Part shown: in pieces, positions 20,769-29,666 of the stretch | How positions within the stretch are numbered: position 1 is the first letter of the stretch | Layout: each line of letters begins with the position of its first letter | NCBI RefSeq assembly: GCF_028368975.1 | Contig: NZ_JAQNDM010000001.1 | Coordinates: 620,001-684,000 of the forward strand | Source of the DNA: Stigmatella ashevillena | GTDB lineage: Bacteria; Myxococcota; Myxococcia; Myxococcales; Myxococcaceae | Direction: 5' to 3' | DNA: 64,000 bases | Translations under genes and position numbers: made by a program | Notes under the pieces: generated by a model | Told to the model about the DNA's origin: nothing | Seen by the model: only the letters and a program-made list of their open reading frames with translations | Database searches by the model: none

Positions 20769-22466
20769 GTGCGCTCCAAGAACAAGGGTCCCCCCCTGGC
20801 TGAAGTCGTTGAGTTGCGGCCCCAGCAGGTGAAGAAGTCTCCTCCCAAGCGGCCCTCGAAGCCTCTTGCCCCTGTTGATCCCGACGAGGCCGGGCGCGCC
20901 CTGCTGGAGATGACGCGCCACCTCACCACCAGCGTCGGCACCACCGAGGTGCTCCGGGTTCAGCTCCAGACCCTCTTCAACCTGCTCAAGCCCAAGGTCT
21001 GTTACGTCGCTCGCCACTTCCCCGAGCGCAACCAGCTTCACGTCGAGCACGTGCGCGGCCGCTATGACGAGCGCGTGGCCGCCGCCATCCCCGACGAAGG
21101 CGTGATCGGCCGTGCCTTCTCGCAGAACACCGTGCTGCGCCAGGACGACACCATCGCCGTGCCGCTCGAGGGCCCTCAGGGAGTGACGGGCTGCCTGGCC
21201 ATTCTGTCGCCGCGGCGCGATGTGTCGGACACCTTGTTGAAGGCCCTGGCAGGCCAGCTCACCGCCGCCTACGAGGTGGCCCGCCTGAGGGATGACTCCG
21301 CCCGCCGCAACAAGGATCTGCAGACGGCCATCGCAGGCCTCAAGAGCCTGGAGCAGAACCGCGAAGAGCTGCTCGGCAATGTCTCGCACGACCTGAAAAA
21401 CCCGCTTACCACCATCAAGGCCTATCTGACGCTGGTGGGCCGCGACAAGCTCGGCCCCCTCACCGATGGGCAGCGCCGCGCCGTGCAGATCTGCGAGCGG
21501 AACTCCGACCGCATGCTGCGCATGGTGAACGACTTGCTGCTCATGTCCCGGCTCCAGTCCGGGAAGATGCAGCTCACCCAACGCGCGTTCGGCATCAAGG
21601 CGGTGGCCGAGGAAGTGCTCCGGGCCCTGGCGGCCCTCGCCGAGCACAGCCAGGTGCGCCTGCTTCTGCCCCCCTGCCCCGAGGTCTTCGTCCGCGGAGA
21701 CCGCGAGCGCATCTCCGAAGCCATCCACAACCTCGTGGAGAACGGCATCCACCAGTGCGAGGAAGGAGGCACGGTGGAGGTCCGCGTTTCCATCGATGAG
21801 CAGCTCGCCTTCCTCTCGGTGAAGGACACGGGCCCGGGGCTCTCCCAGGAGGACCTCGAGCACATCTTCGATCCGTTCTACCGCTCCACCCCCGGCACCC
21901 CACGCCCCTCGGGGGGCCGTCTGGGCCTGCCCCTGGTGGCCAAGATTCTCGCGCTCCACGGCGGGCGCGTGGACGCCAGCAGCGTGCCGGGACAGGGCTC
22001 TTGCTTCCAGATTGTCCTGCCCATGTTCGCCGGCGCCGTCAGCACGCCGGAGATGGTGCAGGCCGCGCCACGCGCGGGCGGCATCCTGTTGGTCGAGGAT
22101 GACCTGGATTGCCGGGAAGTGCTCCAGCAGGTGTTGGAGCAGGAGGGCTACCGGGTGATGTCCACCTCCGGCGCCGCGGAGGCCCGCTCCATTCTCTCGC
22201 ACATCCGGCCGGCCATGGTGCTGCTGGACCTGCGGCTGAGCCAGGAGGATGGGCGCTCGGTGCTGCACTTCATCCGCAGCACGGAGGCCCTGGCGGACGT
22301 CGCCGTCTACATCATCTCGGGCGCCAGCGACGTGGCCTCGCTCACCTCGGGACGCGGCCTGGACCGCATTGACGGCTTTTTCGAGAAGCCCCTTCAGCTG
22401 CCCCGCCTTCTGGACACCGTGGCCGCCGTGGTCCGCCCCAGCCGCCGGAGCCCTCCGGCGTCCTGA
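20769..22466 (+). CDS. Hybrid sensor histidine kinase with GAF and receiver domains
   Basis: Cytoplasmic two-component sensor; no membrane segment is visible. Order in the 565-aa product: basic linker; GAF-like domain (about 45-180); DHp helix with His207 in NVSHDLKNPLTTI; HATPase with N box HNLVENGIH and DTGPGLS; then a receiver with acidic pocket VEDD and phospho-acceptor Asp487 in VLLDLRL. The signal is probably a small molecule or redox cue bound by GAF. GTG at 20769 is chosen because GAGG lies nine bases upstream. No partner regulator is adjacent, so output is through an unlinked protein. Confidence 0.88.
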   Translation: MRSKNKGPPLAEVVELRPQQVKKSPPKRPSKPLAPVDPDEAGRALLEMTRHLTTSVGTTEVLRVQLQTLFNLLKPKVCYVARHFPERNQLHVEHVRGRYDERVAAAIPDEGVIGRAFSQNTVLRQDDTIAVPLEGPQGVTGCLAILSPRRDVSDTLLKALAGQLTAAYEVARLRDDSARRNKDLQTAIAGLKSLEQNREELLGNVSHDLKNPLTTIKAYLTLVGRDKLGPLTDGQRRAVQICERNSDRMLRMVNDLLLMSRLQSGKMQLTQRAFGIKAVAEEVLRALAALAEHSQVRLLLPPCPEVFVRGDRERISEAIHNLVENGIHQCEEGGTVEVRVSIDEQLAFLSVKDTGPGLSQEDLEHIFDPFYRSTPGTPRPSGGRLGLPLVAKILALHGGRVDASSVPGQGSCFQIVLPMFAGAVSTPEMVQAAPRAGGILLVEDDLDCREVLQQVLEQEGYRVMSTSGAAEARSILSHIRPAMVLLDLRLSQEDGRSVLHFIRSTEALADVAVYIISGASDVASLTSGRGLDRIDGFFEKPLQLPRLLDTVAAVVRPSRRSPPAS

Positions 22467-22599
22467 GCCGACGCAGCGCCGTCCCTGAGCCGTCCCCGGA
22501 CGGCGAAGTCACGGAAAGAGGCTGGAAACCCCCGCGCCTCCGCTAGTATCCGCGCCAGCGCATGACGAAGCAGGACAACCTGTCGCCGCGGAGGAACCC

Positions 22600-25155
22600 A
22601 TGGAAACTGCGCTGCCACAGGCTGCCAACCGGGGAGCGGCCTTGCTGAAGGAAGAGTTCGGCCCGGTCTCCCGGATGCTGGGGGCTCGCTACTTCGATGG
22701 GGTGCGCTTCCCCCTGGAGTCCGAGAATGAGCTGCGGGCCCTCCACAGCCGGGGCTTCGTGGTCCACGTCATGCGCACCACCGCGTGGATCAACTTCCTT
22801 TACCTGGCCTGGGCCGTGGTGCGCCGGGACTTGCCCCCCATCCGGGCCGTCGTCAACCTGCGGCCCTGGTTCACCCGCCCCTTCAACCGGACCCTCCAGC
22901 ACGGGAGCTTCGTGGAGCGCTTCACCGAGGCCCGGCAACGGGGCGGCAGCGGGCTCATCTTCCTGAAGAAGACCGCGTTGATGAGTGCCTCGGGCAAGGA
23001 CATCGAGAACAACCCCTTCCCCACCCTCGTGGCCATGGCGCGCAAGGCCGATCGGCCCATCTTCCTGGTGCCCGAGCTGTTCGTCTGGGAGAAGCGTCCC
23101 GCGCGCCTCAAGCCCAGCGTCATGGACATCGTGTTCGGCAGCCCAGAGGCCCCGGGCTTCCTGCACTCGCTGCTGGCCTTCTTCCGCAACTACCGGCGCG
23201 CCCAGTTCCGCATTGGTGAGCCCATCGATCTGCGTCGCTTCATCGACGAGAACCCTCAGGACTCCGACGAGGTCATCGCCCGCAAGGTGCGCAGCTCCCT
23301 GCACCACCACCTGGCCCGGGAGACCCGCGCCGTCTTCGGCCCCCCCGCCAAGCCGGCCGAGCGGCTCATCGAGGAGACGCTCCGAGACCGGCAGTTGCAC
23401 AAAGCCATGGACGCGCACGCCGAGGCCACCGGCCGCCGTCCCGAGAGCGTCTACCGGGAGGCCCGGCGCAACCTGAAGGCCATCGCCGCGAGGCCCAGCC
23501 CCACCGCGCTCGCCTTCGCCGCCCCCTTGCTGGACTGGGTGCTGCAGCGCATCTACGACGGCATCGAAGTGGACGAGGCGGGGCTCCACCGCGCCCTGAA
23601 GGCCGCGGGCCGGGCGCCCATCGTCCTGTGCCCCTCGCACAAGAGCCACGTGGATTACCTGGTGCTCAGCTGGGTGCTCTGGAACCGGGGCTATGCGGTG
23701 CCCCTGGTGGCCGCGGGGGCCAACCTCTCCTTCTTCCCGCTCGGCCCCTTCCTGCGGCGCTGTGGCGCGTTCTTCCTGCGCCGCTCCTTCAAGGGCGATC
23801 CGATCTACTCCGAGACCTTCCAGGCCTATGTGCGCAAGCTGGTGCACGACGGCGTGCACCAGGAGTTCTTCCCCGAAGGGGGGCGCTCGCGCACCGGCAA
23901 GCTGCTGCTGCCCAAGCTGGGCATGTTCACCTGGCAGGTGGAGGCCGTGCTGGGCGGGGCCCGCAACGATCTCATCTTCGTTCCCGTCTCCATCGACTAC
24001 GAGAAGGTGGTGGAGTCCAGCAGCTACTCGAAGGAGCTGGCCGGCGGCGAGAAGAAGCCCGAGGACCTCAAGGCCTTGCTGAGCACTCCCAAGGTGCTCA
24101 CGGCCCAATACGGCCGCATCCACCTCACCTTCGATGAGCCCCTGTCCCTGGTGGAGCTCATGAAGAGCCGTGGCATCGGCACAGGCGAGTCCGTCACGGA
24201 CGAGCAAAAGAAGGGCCTGGTCCGCGCGCTGGGCAACCGGGTGATGTACGGCATCAGCAAGGTCTCCACGGTGACGCCCCATGCCCTGGCCAGCGCCGCC
24301 CTGCTGGCCCACCGCCGCCGCGGCATCACCCAGCGGGAGGTGACCGACCGCATCACGCTCCTGCGCCGCATCGCCGAGCAGGAGCGCACGCCCCTGTCCA
24401 AGACGCTGGAGAACGCGCCGAGCGATCCCGAGACGATGGGCGCGATCCGGGATGCCCTGCTCTCGTTCCGCTCCGACGAGATGATCCGCACCCAGCAGGC
24501 CCGCGGCGAGGTCATCTACCAGCCCGAGGATGAGCGCCGCGCGGAGCTCTCCTTCTACAAGAACACGCTGATGAACCTGGTGGCCCCGCGCAGCCTCGTG
24601 GCCAACGCGCTGCTGGCGGGTGGCACTTCCGACTCCTCCGAGCTCGTGAAGGCGCGCGCTCTCTTCCTCTCGCGCCTCTTCAAGGTGGAGTTCATCTACC
24701 AGGTGGGCCTCACCTTCGACACCATCTTCGCGGAGACCGTGGAGCGCATGGAGCGCATGGGGCTGGTGCTCTCCACCGACAGCACGCTCCAGCTCGCCCC
24801 CGAGCCGCATGCGCGCCCGGCCGTCGAGTTCCTGGCGGACCTGATGCGCGACTACCTCGAGTCCTACCTCCTGGCGGCGATGACGCTGAAGGATGTCGCC
24901 GAGGGAACGGCCTCCGACCGCAAGACGTTCGTGAAGCTCGCCATGGAGACGGGCCGCGCCGAGTTCCACGCGGGCCGCATCGGCGCCGCCGAGTCACTCG
25001 CCAAGACGACGCTGGAGAACGCCGTGGCCTACCTGCTCGACCAGAAGTACCTCGTCGAGGACGACCGCAAGCTGAAGCTGGGGCCTGCCGCCCTGGAGGC
25101 CTCCGCCCGCGCGCACCTCGTCAACGAGGTTCGCAGGTACTTGCAGCGCACCTGA
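22600..25155 (+). CDS. plsB: Glycerol-3-phosphate 1-O-acyltransferase PlsB
   Basis: First step of phospholipid synthesis: acylation of sn-glycerol-3-phosphate at the inner membrane. The 851-aa size is typical of PlsB. The acyltransferase HX4D box is HKSHVD (347-352). Further blocks are GPFLRRCGAFFLRRSFKGD and FFPEGGRSRTGK (424-434), which binds the glycerol phosphate. The C-terminal 350 residues are the PlsB-specific helical region. GGAGG lies just before the ATG. It stands alone, downstream of the hybrid kinase after 133 bases. Confidence 0.93.
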   Translation: METALPQAANRGAALLKEEFGPVSRMLGARYFDGVRFPLESENELRALHSRGFVVHVMRTTAWINFLYLAWAVVRRDLPPIRAVVNLRPWFTRPFNRTLQHGSFVERFTEARQRGGSGLIFLKKTALMSASGKDIENNPFPTLVAMARKADRPIFLVPELFVWEKRPARLKPSVMDIVFGSPEAPGFLHSLLAFFRNYRRAQFRIGEPIDLRRFIDENPQDSDEVIARKVRSSLHHHLARETRAVFGPPAKPAERLIEETLRDRQLHKAMDAHAEATGRRPESVYREARRNLKAIAARPSPTALAFAAPLLDWVLQRIYDGIEVDEAGLHRALKAAGRAPIVLCPSHKSHVDYLVLSWVLWNRGYAVPLVAAGANLSFFPLGPFLRRCGAFFLRRSFKGDPIYSETFQAYVRKLVHDGVHQEFFPEGGRSRTGKLLLPKLGMFTWQVEAVLGGARNDLIFVPVSIDYEKVVESSSYSKELAGGEKKPEDLKALLSTPKVLTAQYGRIHLTFDEPLSLVELMKSRGIGTGESVTDEQKKGLVRALGNRVMYGISKVSTVTPHALASAALLAHRRRGITQREVTDRITLLRRIAEQERTPLSKTLENAPSDPETMGAIRDALLSFRSDEMIRTQQARGEVIYQPEDERRAELSFYKNTLMNLVAPRSLVANALLAGGTSDSSELVKARALFLSRLFKVEFIYQVGLTFDTIFAETVERMERMGLVLSTDSTLQLAPEPHARPAVEFLADLMRDYLESYLLAAMTLKDVAEGTASDRKTFVKLAMETGRAEFHAGRIGAAESLAKTTLENAVAYLLDQKYLVEDDRKLKLGPAALEASARAHLVNEVRRYLQRT

Positions 25156-25167
25156 ACCCGGGCCCGC

Positions 25168-25608
25168 TCAAGGCACGGCCCGGAACGACGTGCGAATCTC
25201 GTCCGCAAGCGCATTCCCCTCGTAATCCGAGAGGATCGTCCGCAGGACCAGCGTGTAGGAAGTCCCCGGCGTAAAGGAGCCCGAGGCGGCGCCCAGCGTG
25301 ACGGTGTACGGGATGTCTCCCCGCTCGATGTCTTGCTCCTCCTCCGCGATGGGGGGCACGAGCACCGTCAGGGGGATCTCCTCGGCGCCGGCGAACACCG
25401 CGAGGCCAGGCCGCAGGGTGCGGTTGTCCATCAGCTCCGAGAAGGTGATGCGCACAGTGCCCCCCGCGGCGGACACCTGGCCGTTGGCGGCAGGATCAAT
25501 GGACACCACCGAGGGAGGCTGGGTGTCACGCACGGCCAAAAGGGGATCCCCTGGCTCCACACAGCCGCCCAGGCTCAGGACGGCGCAGACCAGCAGCGGG
25601 CGACGCAT
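25168..25608 (-). CDS. Lipoprotein with bacterial Ig-like domain
   Basis: Predicted outer-membrane lipoprotein of 146 aa. The signal ends LSLGGC, a lipobox with the acylated cysteine at about residue 16. The remainder matches SbsA/Big_5-type Ig-like domains: PPSVVSIDPAANGQVSAAG, then TVRITFSELMDNRTL, and a closing GTSYTLVLRTILSDYEGNAL. The ATG overlaps the stop of the multihaem cytochrome gene by one base (TGATG, 25606-25610), so the two are coupled. It probably contributes a surface or scaffold subunit to the porin-cytochrome complex. Confidence 0.75.
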   Translation of the reverse strand: MRRPLLVCAVLSLGGCVEPGDPLLAVRDTQPPSVVSIDPAANGQVSAAGGTVRITFSELMDNRTLRPGLAVFAGAEEIPLTVLVPPIAEEEQDIERGDIPYTVTLGAASGSFTPGTSYTLVLRTILSDYEGNALADEIRTSFRAVP

Positions 25609-26783
25609 CACCGGCATCCCTTCTGGGCGAGGCTGCTCTCCGAGTGGCACTTGAGGCATGCGCGATCATTGGCCGAGGCCAGCCGCTTGCACGCGTCCTT
25701 GAAGCCGTTCGGATGGGGGTTGATCTGCCGCCGCTCGGACAGCTCCGAGTGGCAGCTCATGCACGACTCCTCGCGGTGGCAGGAGATGCACGCGCGCATG
25801 TCGCGCGAAGCGGCGATGCCATGGTGCTGCGGTCCCGGCACCTCCACCCAGAGGTTGTAGTCGGGGTGCACCTTCACGTTGCGGGGACGCAGGGTCGAGT
25901 CCGCGTCCATGCCCACCCCCGAGCGCTCGTGGCAGGCGATGCAGAAGGACTGGGAGCGGTGGCAGCTCTCGCAGCGCGAGGCCTCCGTGCGCGCCTGCAC
26001 CGGGTGCAGGGTGATGAAGTCGTTGGGATGCACGGACAGGGGCTTCTGCATGGAGTCGTGACACTTCTGGCAATAGGAGTCCGAGTGGCACGCCATGCAC
26101 GTCTGCCGGGACACCGAGGCGCGGGTGCCGTGGTTGAACTCGAAGCGCGGCCCATGGTCCATGCCCAGCGGATCGCCCTGGATGGGGCGGAGGATGCCGG
26201 AGGTGAAGTTGAGCTGGAGGCGCCCCGAGGCCTGCTTCAGGTGGCAGGCGGTGCAGTCGTTGGTGAGCACGCGTCCGTCATGGCACTCGAAGCAGGTGGC
26301 CATCTTGGGCAGTTGCTGACGGGTGGCCAGATTCACCGCCGTCAGGTCCCCATGGCACGCCGCGCACTCCACTTTCTTGGCCACGTGCTGCTTGTGGCTG
26401 AAGTGCAGGTTGGCGTGCGGAAACTCCAGCTTCACGGGCTCCTTGCGCACGGTGGCATCGAACCCGGGATGGCACACGGCACAGCCCGAGGCGGGATCCG
26501 TCTTCTTCCCCTTCTGGGCGGCCTCGATGTCATGGCAGACCTCGCACTCCTCGTGACCGGGCAGGTTGCGATCCCTCACCGATTCACTGCCGCGCACGGA
26601 GTCGTGACAGGCCGCACAGTCGGCGCCCGCGGCCAGGTGCTGCCCGTGATCGAACCGCAAGGGGACATTCTGGGCGGGGTAGATGGCAAGGCTTCGCTCG
26701 CGGCCCGAGGCGGCCCAGGCGGCCCCTGTCGCGACGAGGAGAAGGGCGATGGCGCCCAGGACGTTCCGGTGAAGGCGGTGCAT
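25608..26783 (-). CDS. Periplasmic multihaem c-type cytochrome (13 CXXCH motifs)
   Basis: Electron-transfer protein of 391 aa with a Sec signal (LGAIALLLVATGAAWA) and thirteen CXXCH motifs, from CAACH and CEVCH near the N-terminus to CISCH, CMSCH and CLKCH near the C-terminus. Haem density (about one per 28 residues) is that of nanowire-like conduits. The ATG follows the porin stop with no gap. The gene order barrel, multihaem cytochrome, lipoprotein resembles porin-cytochrome conduits of metal-reducing bacteria. Haem attachment would depend on the ccm operon at 54698-62806. Confidence 0.88.
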   Translation of the reverse strand: MHRLHRNVLGAIALLLVATGAAWAASGRERSLAIYPAQNVPLRFDHGQHLAAGADCAACHDSVRGSESVRDRNLPGHEECEVCHDIEAAQKGKKTDPASGCAVCHPGFDATVRKEPVKLEFPHANLHFSHKQHVAKKVECAACHGDLTAVNLATRQQLPKMATCFECHDGRVLTNDCTACHLKQASGRLQLNFTSGILRPIQGDPLGMDHGPRFEFNHGTRASVSRQTCMACHSDSYCQKCHDSMQKPLSVHPNDFITLHPVQARTEASRCESCHRSQSFCIACHERSGVGMDADSTLRPRNVKVHPDYNLWVEVPGPQHHGIAASRDMRACISCHREESCMSCHSELSERRQINPHPNGFKDACKRLASANDRACLKCHSESSLAQKGCR

Positions 26784-28178
26784 TTACAGATTCGCCTTGA
26801 GATCGAAGAGGAAGAAGACCTTGGTATCCGAGTGGGAGAACGAGTTGACGTTCTGCTCCAGCACCAACGACACCCGCGCCGCCTGGCTCAACGCCCGGCT
26901 GGCCCAGAGCTGCGCCCCCAGGAAGTTGCCCTGCAAGAGGGGGTTGAAGCCATCATCGACGTTCGCTACCGACAGCCGACCATCCAGATCGAAGAGGCCC
27001 CGGTCAAAGCTGTAGCCGCCGGTGAGATCCACCCAGAGCTGATCGCCGCCATACCCGCGGCGGTACGTCACATCCAAGGCCGAGCGCAGGTTTCCACGCC
27101 GCATCGAGGCCCCCACGCTTCCGCCTCCGTTCACCGAAGAGGGAGCCCCTTCCGCATCCACGGCATCCGCGATGCCGAGGTTGTCGTTGATATTGGTGTG
27201 ATACAGGCTGGCCACCCCCTGCACGTAGAAGCGAAAGGGGCCCACCGGATAGAAGTCCACGCGCACCCGGCCTTCATCCCGCGGCGCGAAGGCGAAGTAG
27301 TACCAGATGGAGTCCGCGGAGAAGACCGGGGTGAAGCGCAGCGCTTCCGCACTCACGGCGAACTGCGTCTTGTCCAGGCGGACCTGGGCACGCACCTGCG
27401 CGGGCTTCATCTGCAACATGTCGAAGTCCAGCCCCGCCAGAGCGGACACCCCCAGCCCACGCCCGTAGCGAAACTCGGCCCCCGCGCGCTCCAGGTCCGT
27501 CTTCCCGCTCACCATGGATTTCCTGTAGCCCACCGAGCCGCTGAAGCCCTTCAGGTCCTCGAGCAGAAGCTTCGCTCCGTACGTGGGCGCCAGGGCCTCC
27601 AGGGTGTCATCCGCACCCGCGACGCCCTGCTCCAACCGGCGCGAGTCACTCTCCCGTGTTCCGTCCGGCTGGTAGACCGAGGAGCCCAGAAAACCCGCGC
27701 CCCGGACCCACAGCCCACCGTAGACCTCCGCGCCCAGCCCCAGCCGGGAGACGTACCGCAGCCGCAGCCCATCGAAGGCCATGATGTCCATCGAGTCGAC
27801 ATAGAGCTGACGCCCCAGGCGCCCCTCGAAGCCGCCCCGGGCATAGCGCGCATAGGCATGGAGCAGATCCGCGTCCTCGGTCCGCAGCCCATCCACCTTC
27901 TCGGCCTCGCCGCGGGGCAGGCCCAGGTCGGCGAACACCCGCAGGTTGGACTCGAACCCCAGGTCCTGCCCGGTCACGAGTTCGAAAGCGTTGAGACCCA
28001 GGTACTGGACGATCCGCCGCCGTGGCAACAACACCACGTCATCCGGTGTGGTGCCGCGCCACGCGCGAATCTGGTAGGCCTGCGCCTCGGTTCTCGCCTC
28101 GATCTGGAACGCCGATGCCGATGCGGCTTCTGCCACCATCAGCACCAGCATCAGACCTACGGCCTGTGCCCGGGCCAC
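26784..28178 (-). CDS. Outer-membrane beta-barrel protein, porin of a porin-cytochrome module
   Basis: Predicted exported barrel: a signal peptide (GLMLVLMVAEAASASA) is followed by about 440 residues of alternating amphipathic strands, many aromatic girdle residues and short turns. It ends VFFLFDLKANL, a plausible terminal strand. No database family is recognised from sequence alone. Two starts are possible: GTG at 28178 (used here, giving a compact signal peptide, 464 aa) or TTG at 28223. The stop codon abuts the cytochrome ATG, so the pair is one transcription unit. Confidence 0.7.
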   Translation of the reverse strand: MARAQAVGLMLVLMVAEAASASAFQIEARTEAQAYQIRAWRGTTPDDVVLLPRRRIVQYLGLNAFELVTGQDLGFESNLRVFADLGLPRGEAEKVDGLRTEDADLLHAYARYARGGFEGRLGRQLYVDSMDIMAFDGLRLRYVSRLGLGAEVYGGLWVRGAGFLGSSVYQPDGTRESDSRRLEQGVAGADDTLEALAPTYGAKLLLEDLKGFSGSVGYRKSMVSGKTDLERAGAEFRYGRGLGVSALAGLDFDMLQMKPAQVRAQVRLDKTQFAVSAEALRFTPVFSADSIWYYFAFAPRDEGRVRVDFYPVGPFRFYVQGVASLYHTNINDNLGIADAVDAEGAPSSVNGGGSVGASMRRGNLRSALDVTYRRGYGGDQLWVDLTGGYSFDRGLFDLDGRLSVANVDDGFNPLLQGNFLGAQLWASRALSQAARVSLVLEQNVNSFSHSDTKVFFLFDLKANL

Positions 28179-28232
28179 GGCCCTCTTGCTGGGCCACTGC
28201 AGTCGATCTCGGAAGCACGTCAAGGTGGCGGC

Positions 28233-28261
28233 ATTATAGAGATGCGATGTTTGGACGGTTC
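28233..28261 (-). promoter_or_regulatory. Probable promoter of the porin-cytochrome operon
   Basis: A perfect TATAAT (minus strand, 28233-28238) lies upstream of the porin start. The -35 region is weak (GAACCG at 28256-28261, 17-base spacing). Transcription would begin near 28226. That would leave the TTG at 28223 almost leaderless and gives about 48 bases of leader for the GTG at 28178. Confidence 0.5.
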
Positions 28262-28304
28262 ATAAGTTTTCATGAGTTTTTCTCGTATCGAAGAGGAGTT
28301 CCCG

Positions 28305-29432
28305 GTGGACGACTCCACCCCCCAGGCGGATCCTCCAGCGGCCTCCCTGAGCCCCCTGGCGCTGGCCATCATCGGCTTGGGACTCGTGCTCTCGCTGTTT
28401 CTCACCCTGGGCGCGGCGAGCCAGTTGCTCAACGCGGCCTTCGGCCTGTGGTTTTCGGAGATTTTCGTTTTCGTGGGTGTCGCCTGGGTGCTTCTGCGGG
28501 CCGCCCGTTACGAGCCTGTGTCATATACGGGCATACGCCCCCAGGGGTTTGCCTCCGCCGCCTTTGGCTTCGCCCTGGGCGTGGCCAACTTCTTCGCCCT
28601 CGTGGTCCCCATCCAGTACGCCGCCCAGTCGCTGGCACCGGAGTGGCTCCGGGAGATGTTCAACGGCAGCCGGATCTTCGAGGGCCAATCTCCCGTGGAG
28701 TTGGCCCTCCTGCTCGCGGGCGTCTCCATCGCGGCCCCGGTCTGCGAGGAGTTCTTCTTCCGGGGCCTGGTCCAGAAGGGCCTGCTTTCATCCTCCCTGT
28801 CCCGAGCCGGTGCCGTGGGCGTGACGGCGGTGGTGTTCAGCGCGTTCCATTTGGATCCGGTGGGATTCCTCGCGCGCGTCGAGTTGGGCGTGCTGTTCGG
28901 AGTGCTGAGGCTCTACACCGGCTCGCTCTGGCCCGGGATCCTCGCCCACTCCGCCAACAACGTGGTCTCCTCCGCCCTGTTCCTCATCGCGAGGCAGTTC
29001 GACACCGGGGCTTCGGATGAGCGCCCGCCGGTCCAAGGCGTTCTGATCCTGATGGGCCTGGGCTTGATGGCGCTGTGGGGGCTGATCGTGCTCGCCAGCA
29101 AGCACCCGTCGCTCTGGGGGACGCGACGGGAGCCGCCCGCCGGCACCGCCGTTGAACGCTCGCTCTTCCGGTGGATTCTTCCCTGGGGACTGGGGGCCAC
29201 ACTGTGCCTGGGGCTCCTGGCGCTCGTGGACATGCCCGGCATCCGCCTGAACCTGCTCGACATGCGGCAGCCCCTCCCACGGCTGAAAAAGGACGCGCCC
29301 GACGCATTACACGCCGAGCGCGCCAGCTTGATGCAGCTCCGGGCCCAGGTTCGCCGTGGGCGCGTGCCCTTGCAGGTCTACGAAGAGGAGCGCGCCCGGC
29401 AAGCCTTTCAGCACCGCTCCCAGGAGCCGTGA
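28305..29432 (+). CDS. CPBP-family intramembrane glutamic endopeptidase
   Basis: Membrane protease of the CAAX/Abi (CPBP) family. The 375-aa product has about eight hydrophobic segments and all three family motifs: EEFFFR (EExxxR), FSAFH (FxxxH) and HSANN (HxxxN). Bacterial members act in protein processing or self-immunity; the substrate is unknown here. A start at GTG 28305 is chosen because GAGGAG lies six bases upstream. An ATG at 28272 is in frame but lacks a ribosome binding site. A Lys/Arg-rich soluble tail of about 60 residues follows the last membrane segment. Confidence 0.85.
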   Translation: MDDSTPQADPPAASLSPLALAIIGLGLVLSLFLTLGAASQLLNAAFGLWFSEIFVFVGVAWVLLRAARYEPVSYTGIRPQGFASAAFGFALGVANFFALVVPIQYAAQSLAPEWLREMFNGSRIFEGQSPVELALLLAGVSIAAPVCEEFFFRGLVQKGLLSSSLSRAGAVGVTAVVFSAFHLDPVGFLARVELGVLFGVLRLYTGSLWPGILAHSANNVVSSALFLIARQFDTGASDERPPVQGVLILMGLGLMALWGLIVLASKHPSLWGTRREPPAGTAVERSLFRWILPWGLGATLCLGLLALVDMPGIRLNLLDMRQPLPRLKKDAPDALHAERASLMQLRAQVRRGRVPLQVYEEERARQAFQHRSQEP

Positions 29433-29450
29433 GCCGCTGCGCCGCTGGGA

Positions 29451-29666
29451 CTACTTGAAGCGATAGGAGGAGACGTTGAAGACAGGCCCCGACATGCCGA
29501 TGGTCATCACGTCGTTGTCGACATGGCCTTCGACCTCAATGCGCTGACCGTCCTTCTTGATCTTCCGGTCGCCTCCGGCGAGCTGGTAGGTGCGGCCATC
29601 CTCCGCCTCCAGCACCCACACGCCCCCTTCGATGTCGCGGTAGACGACCCGCCCCGTCAGCGTCAT
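29451..29666 (-). CDS. Small beta-rich protein coupled to the subtilisin gene
   Basis: A 71-aa protein, MTLTGRVVYRDIEGGVWVLE onward, made of predicted beta strands. The pattern GGVWVLEAEDGRTYQL then IEVEGHVDND suggests a small OB-fold. It resembles small uncharacterised families such as DUF5818, from memory and not verified. Its ATG overlaps the stop of the membrane-anchored subtilisin (ATGA, 29663-29666), so both are made together. It has no signal peptide, so it would act in the cytoplasm. Function is unknown. Confidence 0.65.
   Translation of the reverse strand: MTLTGRVVYRDIEGGVWVLEAEDGRTYQLAGGDRKIKKDGQRIEVEGHVDNDVMTIGMSGPVFNVSSYRFK

Noticed and set aside
22543-24969. 808-aa minus-strand open frame opposite plsB
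   Set aside because: PlsB on the plus strand has all family motifs. The antisense frame is low-complexity His/Gln/Gly-rich sequence typical of GC-rich shadows.
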